DNA of 6,960 bases from Pseudomonadota bacterium (GTDB taxonomy: Bacteria > SAR324 > XYD2-FULL-50-16 > JAHJRI01), in assembly GCA_022360105.1 (NCBI GenBank), contig JAKSDL010000094.1, forward strand, positions 1-6,960, read 5' to 3'. The notes below the pieces were generated by a model that saw nothing but the letters and a program-made list of their open reading frames with translations, did no database searches and was not told the DNA's origin. The translations under genes were made by a program, and so were the position numbers. Positions 6,635 to 6,960 of the stretch are shown one piece after another (position 1 is the first letter of the stretch; every line of letters begins with the position of its first letter).

Positions 6635-6960
6635 TCAGGGTTTTGCGCGATAATACCCGTTTCAACCATATCCAGAAATGATTGAAACAGATCGTGATAG
6701 CTAATGCCAAAAGCATCCTGGAAATGCTTTTGGCGCATCAGGATGATCTGCATGACACCGAAAACCTGCCCCCATAAGACCAACATCAATTGCACTGGTG
6801 TCAAATTGGTTCTAATCGAACCCTCATCAATCGCTTTTTGCAGCGAACCGGTTATAATTTCCGCAATAGCATTGGTTTTGGCCTGACAAGCTTCCTGAAA
6901 CTGATCCTTTTCTTCCTTCCTGGGCTGATCTTCGTAGTAAACGCAATTGTTTGATTCAAA
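6631..6960 (-). CDS. TetR-family transcriptional regulator, C-terminal part only
   Basis: Reading the minus strand from the window edge, an open frame of 109 codons runs to a TAA stop (complement of TTA at 6631-6633). It has no start because the gene begins beyond base 6960. The peptide is all-helical in character: ..QFQEACQAKTNAIAEIITG, then SLQKAIDEGSIRTNLTPVQL, then MLVLWGQVFGVMQIILM, ending in SFLDMVETGIIAQNPD. The 'L..AI.eG.ir..l.p......lWg...G' pattern is typical of the ligand-binding and dimerisation domain of TetR repressors. The DNA-binding helix-turn-helix would lie outside the window. Its stop shares four bases with the MFS stop (6631-6634), so the genes are tail to tail without room for a terminator. 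Regulation of the transporter is plausible but inferred. Confidence 0.75.
   Translation of the reverse strand, partial: FESNNCVYYEDQPRKEEKDQFQEACQAKTNAIAEIITGSLQKAIDEGSIRTNLTPVQLMLVLWGQVFGVMQIILMRQKHFQDAFGISYHDLFQSFLDMVETGIIAQNPD

Overview
The window looks like an ordinary accessory stretch of a Gram-negative, probably anaerobic bacterial chromosome. I infer a deltaproteobacterium of the Desulfobacterales type. The clues are moderate to low GC, a REP-associated transposase with a DnaA-like C-terminal domain of the kind common in that group, a CoA-disulfide/persulfide reductase fused to rhodanese, and many small dispersed palindromes. The taxon is inference; no rRNA or other marker is present.

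Layout. Positions 1-231 form a large, nearly perfect inverted repeat (88-nt arms) with a smaller REP-like hairpin inside its loop. A probable sigma70-type promoter (356-385) precedes a 500-aa chemoreceptor (469-1971, +) that has a six-helix membrane module and no periplasmic ligand domain. The 234-bp convergent gap after it holds a short hairpin and two REP-like palindromes built on the word GTGGATC. On the minus strand lies a 551-aa CoA-disulfide reductase/NADH persulfide reductase with a C-terminal rhodanese domain (2206-3861). A 363-bp divergent intergenic region follows. It carries a perfect 11-bp palindrome, a cluster of ACCAAT/ATTGGT boxes, and a second REP-like hairpin related to the one at 97-132. 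The plus strand then has a 335-aa RAYT-type Y1 transposase (4225-5232) and, 31 bp later, a 12-helix MFS transporter (5264-6634). The transporter's stop codon overlaps by 4 bp the stop codon of a convergent, partial TetR-family regulator (6631-6960, -).

How the parts relate. The RAYT protein and the REP-like hairpins probably belong together: proteins of this family act on or co-spread with such palindromes, and one lies about 105 bp upstream of its start. The RAYT copy appears catalytically compromised (HUH motif reads Q-I-H, and the conserved Asn after the tyrosine motif is Lys) yet keeps a full reading frame and its C-terminal helix-turn-helix. The MFS transporter and the TetR regulator are likely a transporter/regulator pair. 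The chemoreceptor and the persulfide reductase look like independent single-gene units. I see no CRISPR array, tRNA, rRNA, or multi-gene defence or biosynthetic system. The most interesting items are the nested inverted repeat, the degraded RAYT, and the box cluster upstream of the persulfide reductase.
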